The notes: generated by a model from the sequence alone, not told the origin. DNA of 64,000 nucleotides from an uncultured Ruminococcus sp. (GCA_902800065.1 CADCDE010000001.1:1-64000); one strand, 5' to 3'. Counted from the stretch's first letter, positions 53,217-62,833 are shown. Program-made: numbers and translations.

Positions 53217-53957
53217 TTATTGGATTCTTTGAGCCGAAAAAGTGTTTGTATTTTCGTCATAGTAAATGTTTATAACTGAGATGACATTATTTCTGCTGAG
53301 AATTTTTATTACTGCATTTTCGGGAGATAGTGTTGTCCAGAAAACATTTGATTTTTCCTCGATAAAATATTCGGAGCTGTGATTTGTGATTTCACCTGTA
53401 TCTTTGTTCCATGTTACAAAATTTCCGTTGTCGGTTTGCAGTGTAAGACCGTTTGCAATTGGAGTTATTTCAAATTCTATGCCGATACCTCTTGATGAAC
53501 TCATAACGGGATTGTAATCACCTTTTATCTGAACAGTGTCATTTAGATTCAGTTCGGTTGAGATTTCGGCAGAACATACTTTTATGCTGAAAATATTATC
53601 GTCTGCAAAATTTTCACCTTTTACAGCATTATCGGCAGGTTCATTTGCTGTGTTGACATCATTTTCATAAGTTGGCTGAGGAGTTTTTTGCTGATTGTTG
53701 GTGATTCCGAAAAAATCATCATGATAAGTTTCAGATTCAGTGCTTGTATTGTTTTGTATAATGTCTGTCGGTGAATTATTTTTAGGCATGAATATGAAAA
53801 TTGAAATGCCTATTACGAAAAGTGCGGCAATACTTCCATAAAATCTCGGCATTAGGTAGAACTTTGTTTTTTTCTTGAATTTACTTGTGTCGGCAAATTC
53901 TGAGATATACTTGTCATCTATGTTGTTCATAGCATGAATCAAGTCCTTGCTGTCCAT
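53217..53957 (-). CDS. Membrane anti-sigma-like protein
   Basis: 246 residues. A short cytoplasmic N-terminus (1-36), one membrane helix (about 38-58), a Asn/Thr/Glu-rich linker and a beta-rich extracytoplasmic domain (about 125-246). Its ATG overlaps the sigma gene's TAA (TAATG), the arrangement of ECF sigma/anti-sigma pairs. The extracellular signal is unknown. Confidence 0.75.
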   Translation of the reverse strand: MDSKDLIHAMNNIDDKYISEFADTSKFKKKTKFYLMPRFYGSIAALFVIGISIFIFMPKNNSPTDIIQNNTSTESETYHDDFFGITNNQQKTPQPTYENDVNTANEPADNAVKGENFADDNIFSIKVCSAEISTELNLNDTVQIKGDYNPVMSSSRGIGIEFEITPIANGLTLQTDNGNFVTWNKDTGEITNHSSEYFIEEKSNVFWTTLSPENAVIKILSRNNVISVINIYYDENTNTFSAQRIQ

Positions 53958-54520
53958 TAAATGACCTCCTGTTCGGCAAGAAATTTTTTTAAATTGGAGC
54001 GTATTCTTGAAAGACGTGTTCGTATAGCCTGTTCTTTTATACCTGTAGATTTCGAGAGAGATTCATATGAATCCATGAACCAGTAGCGTCTTACGAATAA
54101 AAATTGATTTGTTTTGTCAAGCTGGGCAATGAATTTATCGAGAGTGCCTGAAAGTTCTCCGAATTCAAGCTCCGATTCAACGGTATTTGCTGAGAGCAGA
54201 CATTCATCAAGCTCATCAATGCAGACTCCGTAATTGCTTTTGCGTTTTTCGGCTGAGTTGCGGGAACAGCGTTTCAGAGAGAGATTACGGACAATTTTGC
54301 ATAAAAAAGCTGTGAGATTGTCGGGCTTATGCGGAGGGATAGCGTTCCACACACCGAAATATGAATCATTGACACATTCTTCGGCATCTTCATTGTTTCC
54401 GAGAATATTCATTGATACAGTCATACAAAGCTGACCGTATTTCTGAGAAAGCTCTGTGATAGCATTTTCAGAGCGTTTGAAAAACAATTCAATTATTTTT
54501 TCGTCCTCCAATTTTTTCAT
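53957..54520 (-). CDS. ECF-type RNA polymerase sigma factor
   Basis: 187 residues. Region 2 (NILGNNEDAEECVNDSYFGV then WNAIPPHKPDNLTAFL) and region 4 (SYESLSKSTGIKEQAIRTRL then SRIRSNLKKFL) are clear. ATG 54520 directly abuts AAAGGAG; TTG 54511, nine nt from that site, may be the true start. It pairs with the overlapping anti-sigma-like gene. The likely signal is envelope-related. Confidence 0.88.
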   Translation of the reverse strand: MKKLEDEKIIELFFKRSENAITELSQKYGQLCMTVSMNILGNNEDAEECVNDSYFGVWNAIPPHKPDNLTAFLCKIVRNLSLKRCSRNSAEKRKSNYGVCIDELDECLLSANTVESELEFGELSGTLDKFIAQLDKTNQFLFVRRYWFMDSYESLSKSTGIKEQAIRTRLSRIRSNLKKFLAEQEVI

Positions 54521-54597
54521 CTCCTTTAATTATCAAGTACCGAAGTGGGGTAATTTGTTACATTACAGCTTTAAAAAATATAGGACGGGTGATTTTT

Positions 54598-54801
54598 GTG
54601 CCTGTTAAGAGTGTATCTATAAGAATTGAACAGGAAATGCTTGATAAAATAAGCTATATTGCAGATTATGAAGGACGGTCTGTCAACAGCCATATTCTTG
54701 TGCTTATCCGTGAAAATGTAAAGAATTTTGAGAAAGAAAACGGCATTATAGATTATAATATCAAGCCTGAATCAAATGTAAAGCCAACAAGAAAAAATTG
54801 A
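54598..54801 (+). CDS. Small ribbon-helix-helix-like (Arc-type) protein
   Basis: GTG 54598 with GGGTGA upstream; 67 residues. VKSVSIRIEQEMLDKISYIA followed by DYEGRSVNSHILVLIRENV matches the strand-helix-helix of Arc/MetJ regulators. Probably a DNA-binding dimer. It is divergent from the ECF sigma gene with a 77-bp shared gap and might regulate it. Confidence 0.75.
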   Translation: MPVKSVSIRIEQEMLDKISYIADYEGRSVNSHILVLIRENVKNFEKENGIIDYNIKPESNVKPTRKN

Positions 54802-54805
54802 CTGA

Positions 54806-54838
54806 AAAAGCTGCTTATTGAATGGCAGCTTTTTTTAA
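54806..54838. terminator. Terminator between convergent genes
   Basis: AAAGCTGC and GCAGCTTT arms around a 10-nt loop, then seven Ts. Confidence 0.88.
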
Positions 54839-54840
54839 TT

Positions 54841-55749
54841 TTATTCGGGAAAAGAAATTTTCTCATATTTGCCGTCAAAGCCCAATTCTGTATCGGGGAA
54901 AATATCCCTTGCGATATTTTCGTAAAGTTCGGGTTCTGTAAGTGAGGGGCTGTAATGGGTGAGCCAGAGTTTTTTTACATCGGCATTTTTTGCAACATGG
55001 GCGGCTTCGGAAAACAGGCTGTGACCTGTCTCAACTGCACGGGGGAGCTTTGTTTCATCACCGAACATTCCCTCGTATATGAGCAAGTCGGCATTTTGGG
55101 CATGGTCAATGATGTTTTCAGTGGGACGGCTGTCGGTGCAGTAGGTTACTTTTATTCCCTTTCGTGCATTTCCGAGTACCATGCTTTGCTTGTATTCAAT
55201 GCCATTGTATATAACAGTTTCATTTCTTTGAAGCTGTCCCCATATTTTCATGGGGACATTATTTTTTTTAGCCTTTTCGGTATCGAATTTGCCGACTCTT
55301 TTAAGTTTGAAATTATATCCTGCACATATAACGCTGTGTTTGACGGAGAATGGTGTTATTTTTATATCATTGTATTCAAAATCTGATATATCTGTGGGAT
55401 ATTCAAGGAGTTTTAGTTCAAAAGGAAGATTGGGTGCGATAATGCAGAGAGCATTTACGACTTTTTTAAGACCGGCAGGACCTATAATGGTAACAGGTTC
55501 AGTTCTGCCCTCGTTGCTCATGGAAAGCAGGAATCCTGGAAGTCCTGATATATGGTCGGCATGGAAATGTGTTATGCATATGATGTCGATAGGCTTGAAT
55601 TTATTTTCTGAGTGCTTGAGAGCAATCTGAGTACCCTCACCGCAGTCAATTAATATGGAATGTCCCATATGCTGTATAAGGCATGATGAGAGCCATCTGT
55701 TTTTCAAGGGCATGGTACCGCCTGTACCAAGGAGTGTTACTTCGAGCAT
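54841..55749 (-). CDS. rnz: Ribonuclease Z
   Basis: 302 residues. Metallo-beta-lactamase-fold with TLLGTGGTMP at the start, the zinc motif THFHADHISGLPG, ERGAVETGHSLFSEAA-like exosite region and KLWLTHYSPS (His). It cuts tRNA 3' trailers. ATG 55749; it follows rnmV by 7 nt and is last in a run with holA and comEC. Confidence 0.95.
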   Translation of the reverse strand: MLEVTLLGTGGTMPLKNRWLSSCLIQHMGHSILIDCGEGTQIALKHSENKFKPIDIICITHFHADHISGLPGFLLSMSNEGRTEPVTIIGPAGLKKVVNALCIIAPNLPFELKLLEYPTDISDFEYNDIKITPFSVKHSVICAGYNFKLKRVGKFDTEKAKKNNVPMKIWGQLQRNETVIYNGIEYKQSMVLGNARKGIKVTYCTDSRPTENIIDHAQNADLLIYEGMFGDETKLPRAVETGHSLFSEAAHVAKNADVKKLWLTHYSPSLTEPELYENIARDIFPDTELGFDGKYEKISFPE

Positions 55750-55756
55750 TGATTAT

Positions 55757-56356
55757 TTATTCCTTTCTGAAAAGTTCGTTGCAGATATTGTCAAATTCAT
55801 TTTTTGTCATTGTGCAGTTTAATATATCGAGAAGGGCGTTTGAGGTGAGATTTTCGGGGAGATGCAGGGCTTTTTTGAGAATATCCCTATTTTGTGAAGC
55901 ATTTGGAGAGCCTGTCAGACCGTATTCAAATAAATCTGTTTTGGTGAGTTCCTTTTGAGATTTTGATGAATTGTTAAGCTCACATTCTACACCTGAATTA
56001 GCAATGGCACGGCACAGAATTTCCTCGGAAATGCCCTCAACGCCTAATTTGCCTTCTTTGGAAGGCTGAGATTTACGTTTTTCCTTGCCGAAAATATCGG
56101 GTATATATGCATTTTTTATTTTATCAGGGGATACAGAGCCTTTCAGAAAATTCCGTATAACAAAGCCTGCCCCGTCACTGTCGGTGAGAATGAGTATACC
56201 ACGGGTTTCTGCAAGATGGCGGATAAGCAATTGTTTTTCCTTATTTTTGAAAATACCGAAACCGTCAGTTGTTATGATAAGACCGTCAATGAAATTTGCG
56301 AGTTTTATTTTATCGTGTTTTCCCTCAACTATAATAGCTTCTTTTACTTTAATCAT
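55757..56356 (-). CDS. rnmV: Ribonuclease M5
   Basis: 199 residues. TOPRIM domain: IIVEGKHDKIKL (Glu), TDGFGIFKN, ILTDSDGAGF (DxD), plus a C-terminal DUF4093 region with LTGSPNASQNRDIL. It matures 5S rRNA precursors in low-GC Gram-positives. It overlaps the end of holA by four nt. Confidence 0.93.
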   Translation of the reverse strand: MIKVKEAIIVEGKHDKIKLANFIDGLIITTDGFGIFKNKEKQLLIRHLAETRGILILTDSDGAGFVIRNFLKGSVSPDKIKNAYIPDIFGKEKRKSQPSKEGKLGVEGISEEILCRAIANSGVECELNNSSKSQKELTKTDLFEYGLTGSPNASQNRDILKKALHLPENLTSNALLDILNCTMTKNEFDNICNELFRKE

Positions 56357-57399
56357 AAATCCTCCCGAAGTGCAAGCATAAGTCTTGTGATGAGTGTTTC
56401 AAGTAAAATTTTTGTATCTGCCCTTGTGCTTTTTAATTTTATGTCGGTTTGCAGAATGATGTCAAGAGCCTTTCGCAGAGCAGATGTTGAGTATTTTTTT
56501 GAATTGGAGTTTGCTTTTTTGAGTACGAAGTCACGTCTGCCGTATTTGAAGTCTGCTGATACATCGGATATGGTCATTCCGCTTTCATTTGCGACTCTCA
56601 TCCTGTACATATCTATATAGACAGAGCCGAGAGTGGATAATATTATTTCAGGCTTTTCATTCTGTTCAATAAGCTGTGCAAGCTGAGAATAAGCTCCCTT
56701 GAAATCGCCAGACATAATGCAGTCTGACAATGCAAATATACGGGTTTCAGTATTTTTCACGACAAGGAGTTTTATCATATCCTCGGTAATTTCCGAGCCG
56801 TCTGCATAGGCGGTCAGTTTATGCAGTTCATTTCGTAGGAGTGTCATATCCGTTCCGCACATGGAAATTATTTTTGAAGCATTGGAGGGACGGAGAGTAC
56901 AGCCTGTTTTTTCAGCCCATGAGATAATCTGTTTTTCGAGAGAAGCCTCATTTTTCTTTTGGAACTCAATGGATATACCGACTTTTTCGGCAGTTGCCGA
57001 AACACGTTTGAATTTTCCGTTTTTCTTGGAGTCAATTACAAGAGTAGGCATAGAAAATATGAGTACTGTGCTTGGGGATATGTCCTTGAAATAATTGTCG
57101 AGTTCCTTGAAATCGCTTTCTGGGAGACCTTCAAAATCATAATCATTTATAAGAACACACCTGTATTCCGAGAATAAAGGTATCTGTTCACAGGCATTGT
57201 AAATTTCCTGTAAGTCTGCATTATTACCCAATTTTATATAGTCGATGTTATTTGTTTTTTTGTTTGTAACCTTGTTTACAAGGGAGTTTGTATAGTGCTT
57301 CACAAGGTATTTTTCTTCACCGTATATGAGATAGATACGTTTGAAATCTGCCTGTGAAATTTCTTTTTTAAAATCCTGTTCAGATGTCAGTTTAGCCAA
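56353..57399 (-). CDS. holA: DNA polymerase III delta subunit
   Basis: 348 residues. IYLIYGEEKYLVKHYTNSLV at the start is typical of the clamp-loader delta; FSMPTLVIDSKKNGKFKR and the C-terminal alpha-helical collar region (ALSDCIMSGDFKGAYSQLAQ) follow. It opens the beta clamp during loading. The start overlaps the comEC stop by 13 nt. Confidence 0.93.
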   Translation of the reverse strand: MAKLTSEQDFKKEISQADFKRIYLIYGEEKYLVKHYTNSLVNKVTNKKTNNIDYIKLGNNADLQEIYNACEQIPLFSEYRCVLINDYDFEGLPESDFKELDNYFKDISPSTVLIFSMPTLVIDSKKNGKFKRVSATAEKVGISIEFQKKNEASLEKQIISWAEKTGCTLRPSNASKIISMCGTDMTLLRNELHKLTAYADGSEITEDMIKLLVVKNTETRIFALSDCIMSGDFKGAYSQLAQLIEQNEKPEIILSTLGSVYIDMYRMRVANESGMTISDVSADFKYGRRDFVLKKANSNSKKYSTSALRKALDIILQTDIKLKSTRADTKILLETLITRLMLALREDL

Positions 57400-59525
57400 C
57401 CGTTTTCCCTCCTGATTTCAATGTTTCCGTTTGGATATGCTCTCAGAGCGGTATTTCCGAGGTGGTTTTCATCGGATATTACTGTTGTAAGTGAATTTAT
57501 GAGTTCAGAGTTTACGATATTTCCGTTGATGATAAAAATATCGGTATCGAGCCAGTCTTCGGGGAGATTTTCACAATCGGTTTTATTGTATGCAAGAAGT
57601 ATGCGTAAATCTCCGAAAATGGCTTTGACTGCCATGCAGTTTTTCTTTTTTTGAACTTTTATTTGTACATCATCTATCTGAACGGCAGTATGAGTAGTTT
57701 TGCCGTCAATGACTGATAAAAGCAGTTTTGTATTTTCGGTATAGTCTTTTTCATCGAATACCTGTACAGTTTCGATATCATAGTGTTCGAGAATTTGCTT
57801 TGAATAAGCTGTGCAGGCATTTTTGTCATCTAACATGAGCATATAGGTTATTTTATAGATACAACTGTCGGTGAGATAATCGTCAAGTGCATGGGCTTTG
57901 TAGTAACTGCCTCCGCTTGAAAGCAGGTATATCCTGTTATTGTAGTTGACGACACATGAAATGCCGTCACCTACATCAAGCACGGATATTTTTGTACTGC
58001 CATTTTTTATAAATCTGTCGCTGACGGAAAGTATTATAAAAGACATTGCAGTGATGACTGCATAGTATTTTATGATTTTTGGCTTTGGTTGGAATAATAT
58101 CATGCCGAGACCGAAAATTACAGCAGTAATAAGCCAAAACGGTACAAATTCCTGTGAAGTTGATATAATTGAAACAGGAAGTTCTGCGACAGCCTCGGCA
58201 ACATTTAGTATATAATCGGATAAAAACATGACAGTCCATGCAAGCGGCTTGAAGCCTGTTATTATCATGAAAACGGACAGATATATAAGCAATGTCACAG
58301 CGAAGCTGACAAAGAGATTTGTAATTACAGCATATACAGCGGCTTGTTTGAAGTATATGATAGTTATAGGGAGTATGAAAATATACGCTGAAAGAGATAC
58401 AGCAAAGATATTTACAAGAGATTTTATGAGAACATAAAGTTTATCAGTTGATATTCGCTCAAAAGTCCATACGGAGATTTTTGGACTCAGAAGGAGTATC
58501 CCGAAAGTTGCGGTAAAGGACATTATGAAGCTGACATCAGCGACCGCATAGGGATTTATAAAGCATATAATAAGTGCGGATAAGCCGAGCATATTGAAGG
58601 AATCGGATTTTCTCAGAATGATATCGGCGATAAGTATAAATATCTGCATTATACCTGCACGGACGATAGGGGAGGTGAATCCTGTGACAGTCATGTAGAG
58701 AAATATGAATATTATACATAAAGCAGAGGAAAGCCTTTTTCGTTTTCGGGTGATGATTTTGAAAAATCCGAGTATAAGACGGGCAATAACAGCGACATGA
58801 AAACCCGATATAACGACTATATGAGAGATACCTGCTGCACGGAGGATTTGTTTTTCATTTTCGCTGATATTATATTTGTCACCTGTCATTATAGCGTTCA
58901 CGAATGAGGCTTCACGCTCGGGCAGGAGAGAATTTATTTTATCGGTCATATATTTTCTTGTCATAAGTGCATAGTAATAAAGAGGTTTATTGTTATTTTT
59001 GATGACAGTTTTATTTTTAAGAGGTTCTATACTTGCACGGATTGAAATTCCTTTGGAAAAGTTGTACAAGTCTTGGGAGGTGTCAGTTTCTCCATAGAAA
59101 TTTACAGTTGCCTTAAGAGTATCAAAGGGTTCTATTTTTATTTTGTATCTGTAGGATACAAGTATGGTATATTTTTCTGTTTTGAGTTTGTAATAATATT
59201 TGTCATAATATTTGTAGGGCAGTTCGCAGAGAGTGCCTGAAATTTCCTGAGATGAGCCTTTGAGTGACAAAGCAGGCATGATATAGGCATAAGTATATCC
59301 CCACAGCATTGAAACGGCGATGAGACCTGTTATGAATATAAAGGAGAATTTACGGAAATTTTTTATGCAGATACAGAATATGGTACAGGCGAGAAATATC
59401 ATGGATAAAGGCAGAAAGCTGTTTTTGCCTGTAAGCATAGCAACGGCAAGTGCAGAAATATAACATATTCCCATTACTGCAAGAGGGCGTTCCGTAAAAA
59501 TACTGACATTTTTATTATCGTTCAT
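57387..59525 (-). CDS. comEC: ComEC/Rec2 DNA-uptake channel with degenerate C-terminal domain
   Basis: 712 residues. N-terminal membrane helices, an OB-like loop (about 95-160), the competence domain with GDKYNISENEKQILRAAGIS then HIVVISGFHVAVIA (about 210-245), many helices to about residue 500, then ISVLDVGDGISCVVNYNNRI. This last part corresponds to the metallo-beta-lactamase-like domain, but the HxHxDH motif is missing (LMLDDKNACT in its place), so nuclease activity is doubtful. It transports single-stranded DNA across the membrane. ATG 59525 is used. Confidence 0.92.
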   Translation of the reverse strand: MNDNKNVSIFTERPLAVMGICYISALAVAMLTGKNSFLPLSMIFLACTIFCICIKNFRKFSFIFITGLIAVSMLWGYTYAYIMPALSLKGSSQEISGTLCELPYKYYDKYYYKLKTEKYTILVSYRYKIKIEPFDTLKATVNFYGETDTSQDLYNFSKGISIRASIEPLKNKTVIKNNNKPLYYYALMTRKYMTDKINSLLPEREASFVNAIMTGDKYNISENEKQILRAAGISHIVVISGFHVAVIARLILGFFKIITRKRKRLSSALCIIFIFLYMTVTGFTSPIVRAGIMQIFILIADIILRKSDSFNMLGLSALIICFINPYAVADVSFIMSFTATFGILLLSPKISVWTFERISTDKLYVLIKSLVNIFAVSLSAYIFILPITIIYFKQAAVYAVITNLFVSFAVTLLIYLSVFMIITGFKPLAWTVMFLSDYILNVAEAVAELPVSIISTSQEFVPFWLITAVIFGLGMILFQPKPKIIKYYAVITAMSFIILSVSDRFIKNGSTKISVLDVGDGISCVVNYNNRIYLLSSGGSYYKAHALDDYLTDSCIYKITYMLMLDDKNACTAYSKQILEHYDIETVQVFDEKDYTENTKLLLSVIDGKTTHTAVQIDDVQIKVQKKKNCMAVKAIFGDLRILLAYNKTDCENLPEDWLDTDIFIINGNIVNSELINSLTTVISDENHLGNTALRAYPNGNIEIRRENGWLN

Positions 59526-59564
59526 TTTGGAGTTTCCTCGTTTTATACTATTTCATTTTTCACT

Positions 59565-59657
59565 GTCATTCTGAGTCACGAAGTGACGAAGAATCTTAAA
59601 AAAATGTTTCACAATATTTGGAATAGCAAGAAGATTCCTCACTGCGTTCGGAATGAC
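59565..59657. repeat. MITE-like palindrome with longer centre
   Basis: It begins GTCATTCTGAGTCACGAAG and ends GTTCGGAATGAC, with about 30 nt of extra AT-rich centre. Between comEC and the ABC operon; 59526-59800 otherwise holds only the terminator. Confidence 0.8.
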
Positions 59658-59737
59658 ATTGTCTGCGTATTAAAAAAAGAAATAGTTTTATTACATCCTT
59701 ACGATTATAACATGATTGGTGATATAATTCAAGATAA

Positions 59738-59792
59738 AAAAATCCGCCTTTTCCGGAAACAGAGTGTTTCTGTAACGGATAAGGCGGTGAAA
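59738..59792 (-). terminator. Terminator of the ABC-exporter operon
   Basis: CCGCCTT and AAGGCGG outer arms plus CCG/CGG inner pairs; on the minus strand the hairpin is followed by a T-rich tract (AAAAAA on plus at 59736-59741). Confidence 0.75.
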
Positions 59793-59803
59793 GGTGGGAG
59801 TAT

Positions 59804-60580
59804 TTATTTTTTATCTGATTTCATCTTGAAAGCGAATGCAATTATTGAAGCGGTAAATATAACTAATGTAAAGGCGGTGCAGATAAGGAGTGGAGTGAGC
59901 ATATCACTGAAGTTTCCGACAAATGCATAACGTGCATACTGTACACTGTGATAGAAAGGCAGACAACTGCAAACGGTTTTCCAGCCATCACCCATTGTAT
60001 CAATGTCCATCCAGATACCACCGAGTATAGCGGCACCGGTGATAACAGCGGAGCAAAGTCCGGGAGCAGCTTTTGCATTGAAGAATGTTCCGAATATAAT
60101 TCCGATTCCTATGAAAAGGACTATTGCAGGAATCAACAGCGGAATAGAAAGGAGCATATAGCCGATATTAAGGCTTTGGCCGTCAACTATGAGGGAGATG
60201 ACTTCACCGCAGAGATATGTAATTAAAGCCTGTATAATGCCTGTCAGAGCGAATGGGAGTACATAGCCGATTATAAAATCACTGCTTTTCATTGGAGAAG
60301 CGTAGAGTCTTGTAAGGAAAGCACTCGCTCTGTCGGAAGAAACTCTTATGCAGACAAAGAGCATTAAGAAAGTCATAGCGAATACAGCCATTGCAGGAGT
60401 GAGCTTTTCAATGTTGAATACTTTGGGAGCCCCCTCCATTTGAGGAATTGACTGGTTGATAAGTGTCATAACGACAAGCATTATTATAGGGAGTCCAAGA
60501 CAAAATATATAGCTGATAAAATCACGGAGAAGTTCTTTCATATTTCTTACAGCGAATGTAATTGATTTCATTTTAAACAC
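59804..60580 (-). CDS. ABC-2 type transporter permease
   Basis: 258 residues with six predicted membrane segments (starts near 22, 62, 108, 138, 171, 230). RLYASPMKSSDFIIGYVLPF is the typical ABC-2 coupling segment. It lies 1 nt after the ATPase gene and surely pairs with it. The substrate is unknown. Confidence 0.88.
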   Translation of the reverse strand: MFKMKSITFAVRNMKELLRDFISYIFCLGLPIIMLVVMTLINQSIPQMEGAPKVFNIEKLTPAMAVFAMTFLMLFVCIRVSSDRASAFLTRLYASPMKSSDFIIGYVLPFALTGIIQALITYLCGEVISLIVDGQSLNIGYMLLSIPLLIPAIVLFIGIGIIFGTFFNAKAAPGLCSAVITGAAILGGIWMDIDTMGDGWKTVCSCLPFYHSVQYARYAFVGNFSDMLTPLLICTAFTLVIFTASIIAFAFKMKSDKK

Positions 60581-60581
60581 C

Positions 60582-61313
60582 TCAGTTTTCTACAATTTCA
60601 ACGAATGCGTCTTCAAGATTATCCTTGCCAACGGATTTTTTGAGTTCATCGGCAGTTCCGAGAGCTTTTATTTTACCGTTTGTCATAACGGCTATTCTGT
60701 CGCAGAGAGCCTCAACTTCTTCAAGGTAATGAGTTGTAAGAATAATAGTTACTTTGCCCTTGAGATTCTCAACTACTTTCCAGAGTTCACGCCTTGCGAG
60801 AACGTCAAGACCGAGAGTAGGTTCATCAAGGAAGATTATTTTGGGATTGGTGATGAGAGCCATAGCGATACTCAAACGTCTCTGCCAGCCGCCTGAAAGG
60901 GTTTTGGCTTTTTGATTTTCAACTTCACCGAGTTCAAGCGAAGATATTATTTCTTTCATGGTATTTTCCTTATCTTCTTTTGAGATGCCGTAGATGTCGG
61001 CGATAAATTCAAGATTTTCTTTTACTGTGAGATTTTCGGCAACGGCAGTTTCCTGAGTGGATACGTTGATAAGAGACTTGATTTTTTGAAGGTCTTTTTT
61101 TATGTCGAGGTCAAAGACATACGCATCACCGTCAGTAACGGCTGAAAGACCTGTCAGCATACGGATTGTAGTGGTCTTGCCTGCACCATTGACTCCGAGA
61201 AGACCGAAAATTTCGCCTTCGTAAATTTCAAGGTTCATATTGTCAACGGCAGTTTTTGTGCCGAATTTTTTGGTCAAATTCACTGTTTTGATAGCGGTTT
61301 TCATTTTATTCAT
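60582..61313 (-). CDS. ABC transporter ATP-binding protein
   Basis: 243 residues. Walker A GVNGAGKTTTIRML, signature LSGGWQRRLSIAMAL, Walker B IIFLDEPTLGLDV and switch His TTHYLEEVE. DRIAVMTNGKIKALGT is the usual end of the domain. It overlaps the upstream regulator by 8 nt. Drug- or peptide-export type. Confidence 0.95.
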   Translation of the reverse strand: MNKMKTAIKTVNLTKKFGTKTAVDNMNLEIYEGEIFGLLGVNGAGKTTTIRMLTGLSAVTDGDAYVFDLDIKKDLQKIKSLINVSTQETAVAENLTVKENLEFIADIYGISKEDKENTMKEIISSLELGEVENQKAKTLSGGWQRRLSIAMALITNPKIIFLDEPTLGLDVLARRELWKVVENLKGKVTIILTTHYLEEVEALCDRIAVMTNGKIKALGTADELKKSVGKDNLEDAFVEIVEN

Positions 61314-61734
61314 CTCCTAATGGTTGAAAGTTGTTAATCATGTCGAAAAATTCCTCATAGCCTTTTTTGGGGATTAAAGCGATACCTTGTGTTGTGTCAC
61401 CAAGAATGACAAGTTCATCACCGTTTTTGATATTGAATATCGTCATCGCCTCATTGGGAATGATGATTTTATTGTTGATTATTTTGCTTACACCGAAAAC
61501 ATACTTGTTTTTGGGGCGAAGGGTTTTATTTTCCGTTTGAGGTATAAAGAGATTTGCTATATCATTTATTTCAAGGTCAAAAATTTTGGCAAGTTCATTG
61601 CATTTTGTTATATCGGGGACACTTTCACCGCTTTCCCATTTGGCAACGGATTGTCTTGAAACGTTCATTTTTTCGGCTAAATCTTCCTGAGTCATCTTGG
61701 CAGCAAGCCTTAATTTGCGTAAGCTTTCGTTCAT
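61306..61734 (-). CDS. XRE-family regulator with AbrB-like C-terminal domain
   Basis: ATG 61734 with AAAGGAGATG upstream; an upstream in-frame start at 61752 lies before that site. 142 residues. N-terminal HTH: LRLAAKMTQEDLAEKMNVSR then QSVAKWESGESVPDI. C-terminal half (FGVSKIINNKIIIPNEAM, FNIKNGDELVILGDTTQGIA) looks like a SpoVT-AbrB swapped-hairpin domain. The operon with an ABC exporter suggests it controls that exporter. Confidence 0.88.
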   Translation of the reverse strand: MNESLRKLRLAAKMTQEDLAEKMNVSRQSVAKWESGESVPDITKCNELAKIFDLEINDIANLFIPQTENKTLRPKNKYVFGVSKIINNKIIIPNEAMTIFNIKNGDELVILGDTTQGIALIPKKGYEEFFDMINNFQPLGDE

Positions 61735-61972
61735 TTTTGCATCTCCTTTCATTTGATGGATATATTATATCATGGAAAAAATCTATTTACAATCAATTAA
61801 AGTTGTCTTTTTATGTTAAAAAAAGTGGCAGAGGTTATTTAATATATCCGGATATATCCTGCAATGCCATTATTTGTGGGTTGAATCTGAATGGAATGTT
61901 AATTATAATGAAAATCAGAAAGCCGATGATAACAATAGGCTTTCATAAAAAATATTCAAGGAGGTTTTTCGT

Positions 61973-62737
61973 ATGAAAAACATATTAAAAACATCGGCAG
62001 TGATAATGGGATTGATGCTTGGCTTGTCAGGCGGAGCGGTATCGGCGAGTGCAGTATGTCCGTATGATATACAGACATTTGTCTGCAACGGGAACTGTAA
62101 TTTAGGTGACATCAAGTGTCTGACAGGGAATTGTTCCTATGACGATATAAAGGAGCTTATCGGCAAGCTGGGTATATTGCCCGACAATGAACAGTGTACA
62201 GACTGCAATGAAGAAAATAATGCAGTACCTGTTACGAATGAAGATAATGAACAGTGCACAGACTGCAAAGACGAGAGCAATGCATCTGTTGAAACAAATG
62301 ATTTGAATGATGTAACAGGGGAGGAGGTTAAAACATCAGAGCCTGTGCAGGAGAGCAGTTCTGTTTCGGAGTATGAGCAGAAGGTTGTTGATTTAGTGAA
62401 TGATATTCGTGTAAAAAACGGTCTGTCGGCTTTGAAATTGAATAATAAGCTGTCTGAGGTTGCGAGAATGAAATCACAGGATATGAAAGACAAGAGATAT
62501 TTCAGTCATAATTCTCCGACCTATGGAAGTCCGTTTGATATGATGAAGCAGTTTGGTATAAGCTATCGTACAGCAGGTGAAAATATTGCTATGGGACAGC
62601 AGACACCTGAAATTGTGGTAAATGCGTGGATGAATTCCGAGGGACACCGTGCAAATATACTTAATGCTTCTTTCAAAGAGATAGGTGTGGGATATGTTTC
62701 TGACGGAAACTACTGGACACAGATGTTTATAGGCTAA
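61973..62737 (+). CDS. Secreted CAP/SCP-domain protein (YkwD-like)
   Basis: ATG 61973 with GGAGG upstream; 254 residues. A Sec signal (about 1-27, SASA-V), a Cys-rich region with two copies of DNEQCTDC (about 64-95), a Glu/Ser linker, then a CAP domain (about 130-254): VNDIRVKNGLSALKLN, YFSHNSP, AGENIAMGQQ and WMNSEGHRANILN. CAP proteins of this type are widespread in spore formers, and their function is uncertain. Cysteines may form disulfides or bind metal. Confidence 0.92.
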   Translation: MKNILKTSAVIMGLMLGLSGGAVSASAVCPYDIQTFVCNGNCNLGDIKCLTGNCSYDDIKELIGKLGILPDNEQCTDCNEENNAVPVTNEDNEQCTDCKDESNASVETNDLNDVTGEEVKTSEPVQESSSVSEYEQKVVDLVNDIRVKNGLSALKLNNKLSEVARMKSQDMKDKRYFSHNSPTYGSPFDMMKQFGISYRTAGENIAMGQQTPEIVVNAWMNSEGHRANILNASFKEIGVGYVSDGNYWTQMFIG

Positions 62738-62781
62738 AAAAAGTGCTGTACTTTCGTAAATGAAAGTACAGCACTTTTTTA
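62737..62781. terminator. Long bidirectional terminator
   Basis: AAAAAAGTGCTGTACTTTC (62737-62755) pairs perfectly with GAAAGTACAGCACTTTTTT (62762-62780). Confidence 0.95.
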
Positions 62782-62833
62782 ACGTGAGTTCGATATAACT
62801 GAAAAATATTCTGACAATGATGAAATGAAGTAT

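Noticed and set aside
59583-59930. 115-codon plus-strand frame after comEC
   Set aside because: It is made of repeat copy, terminator and antisense of the permease gene; no ribosome site.
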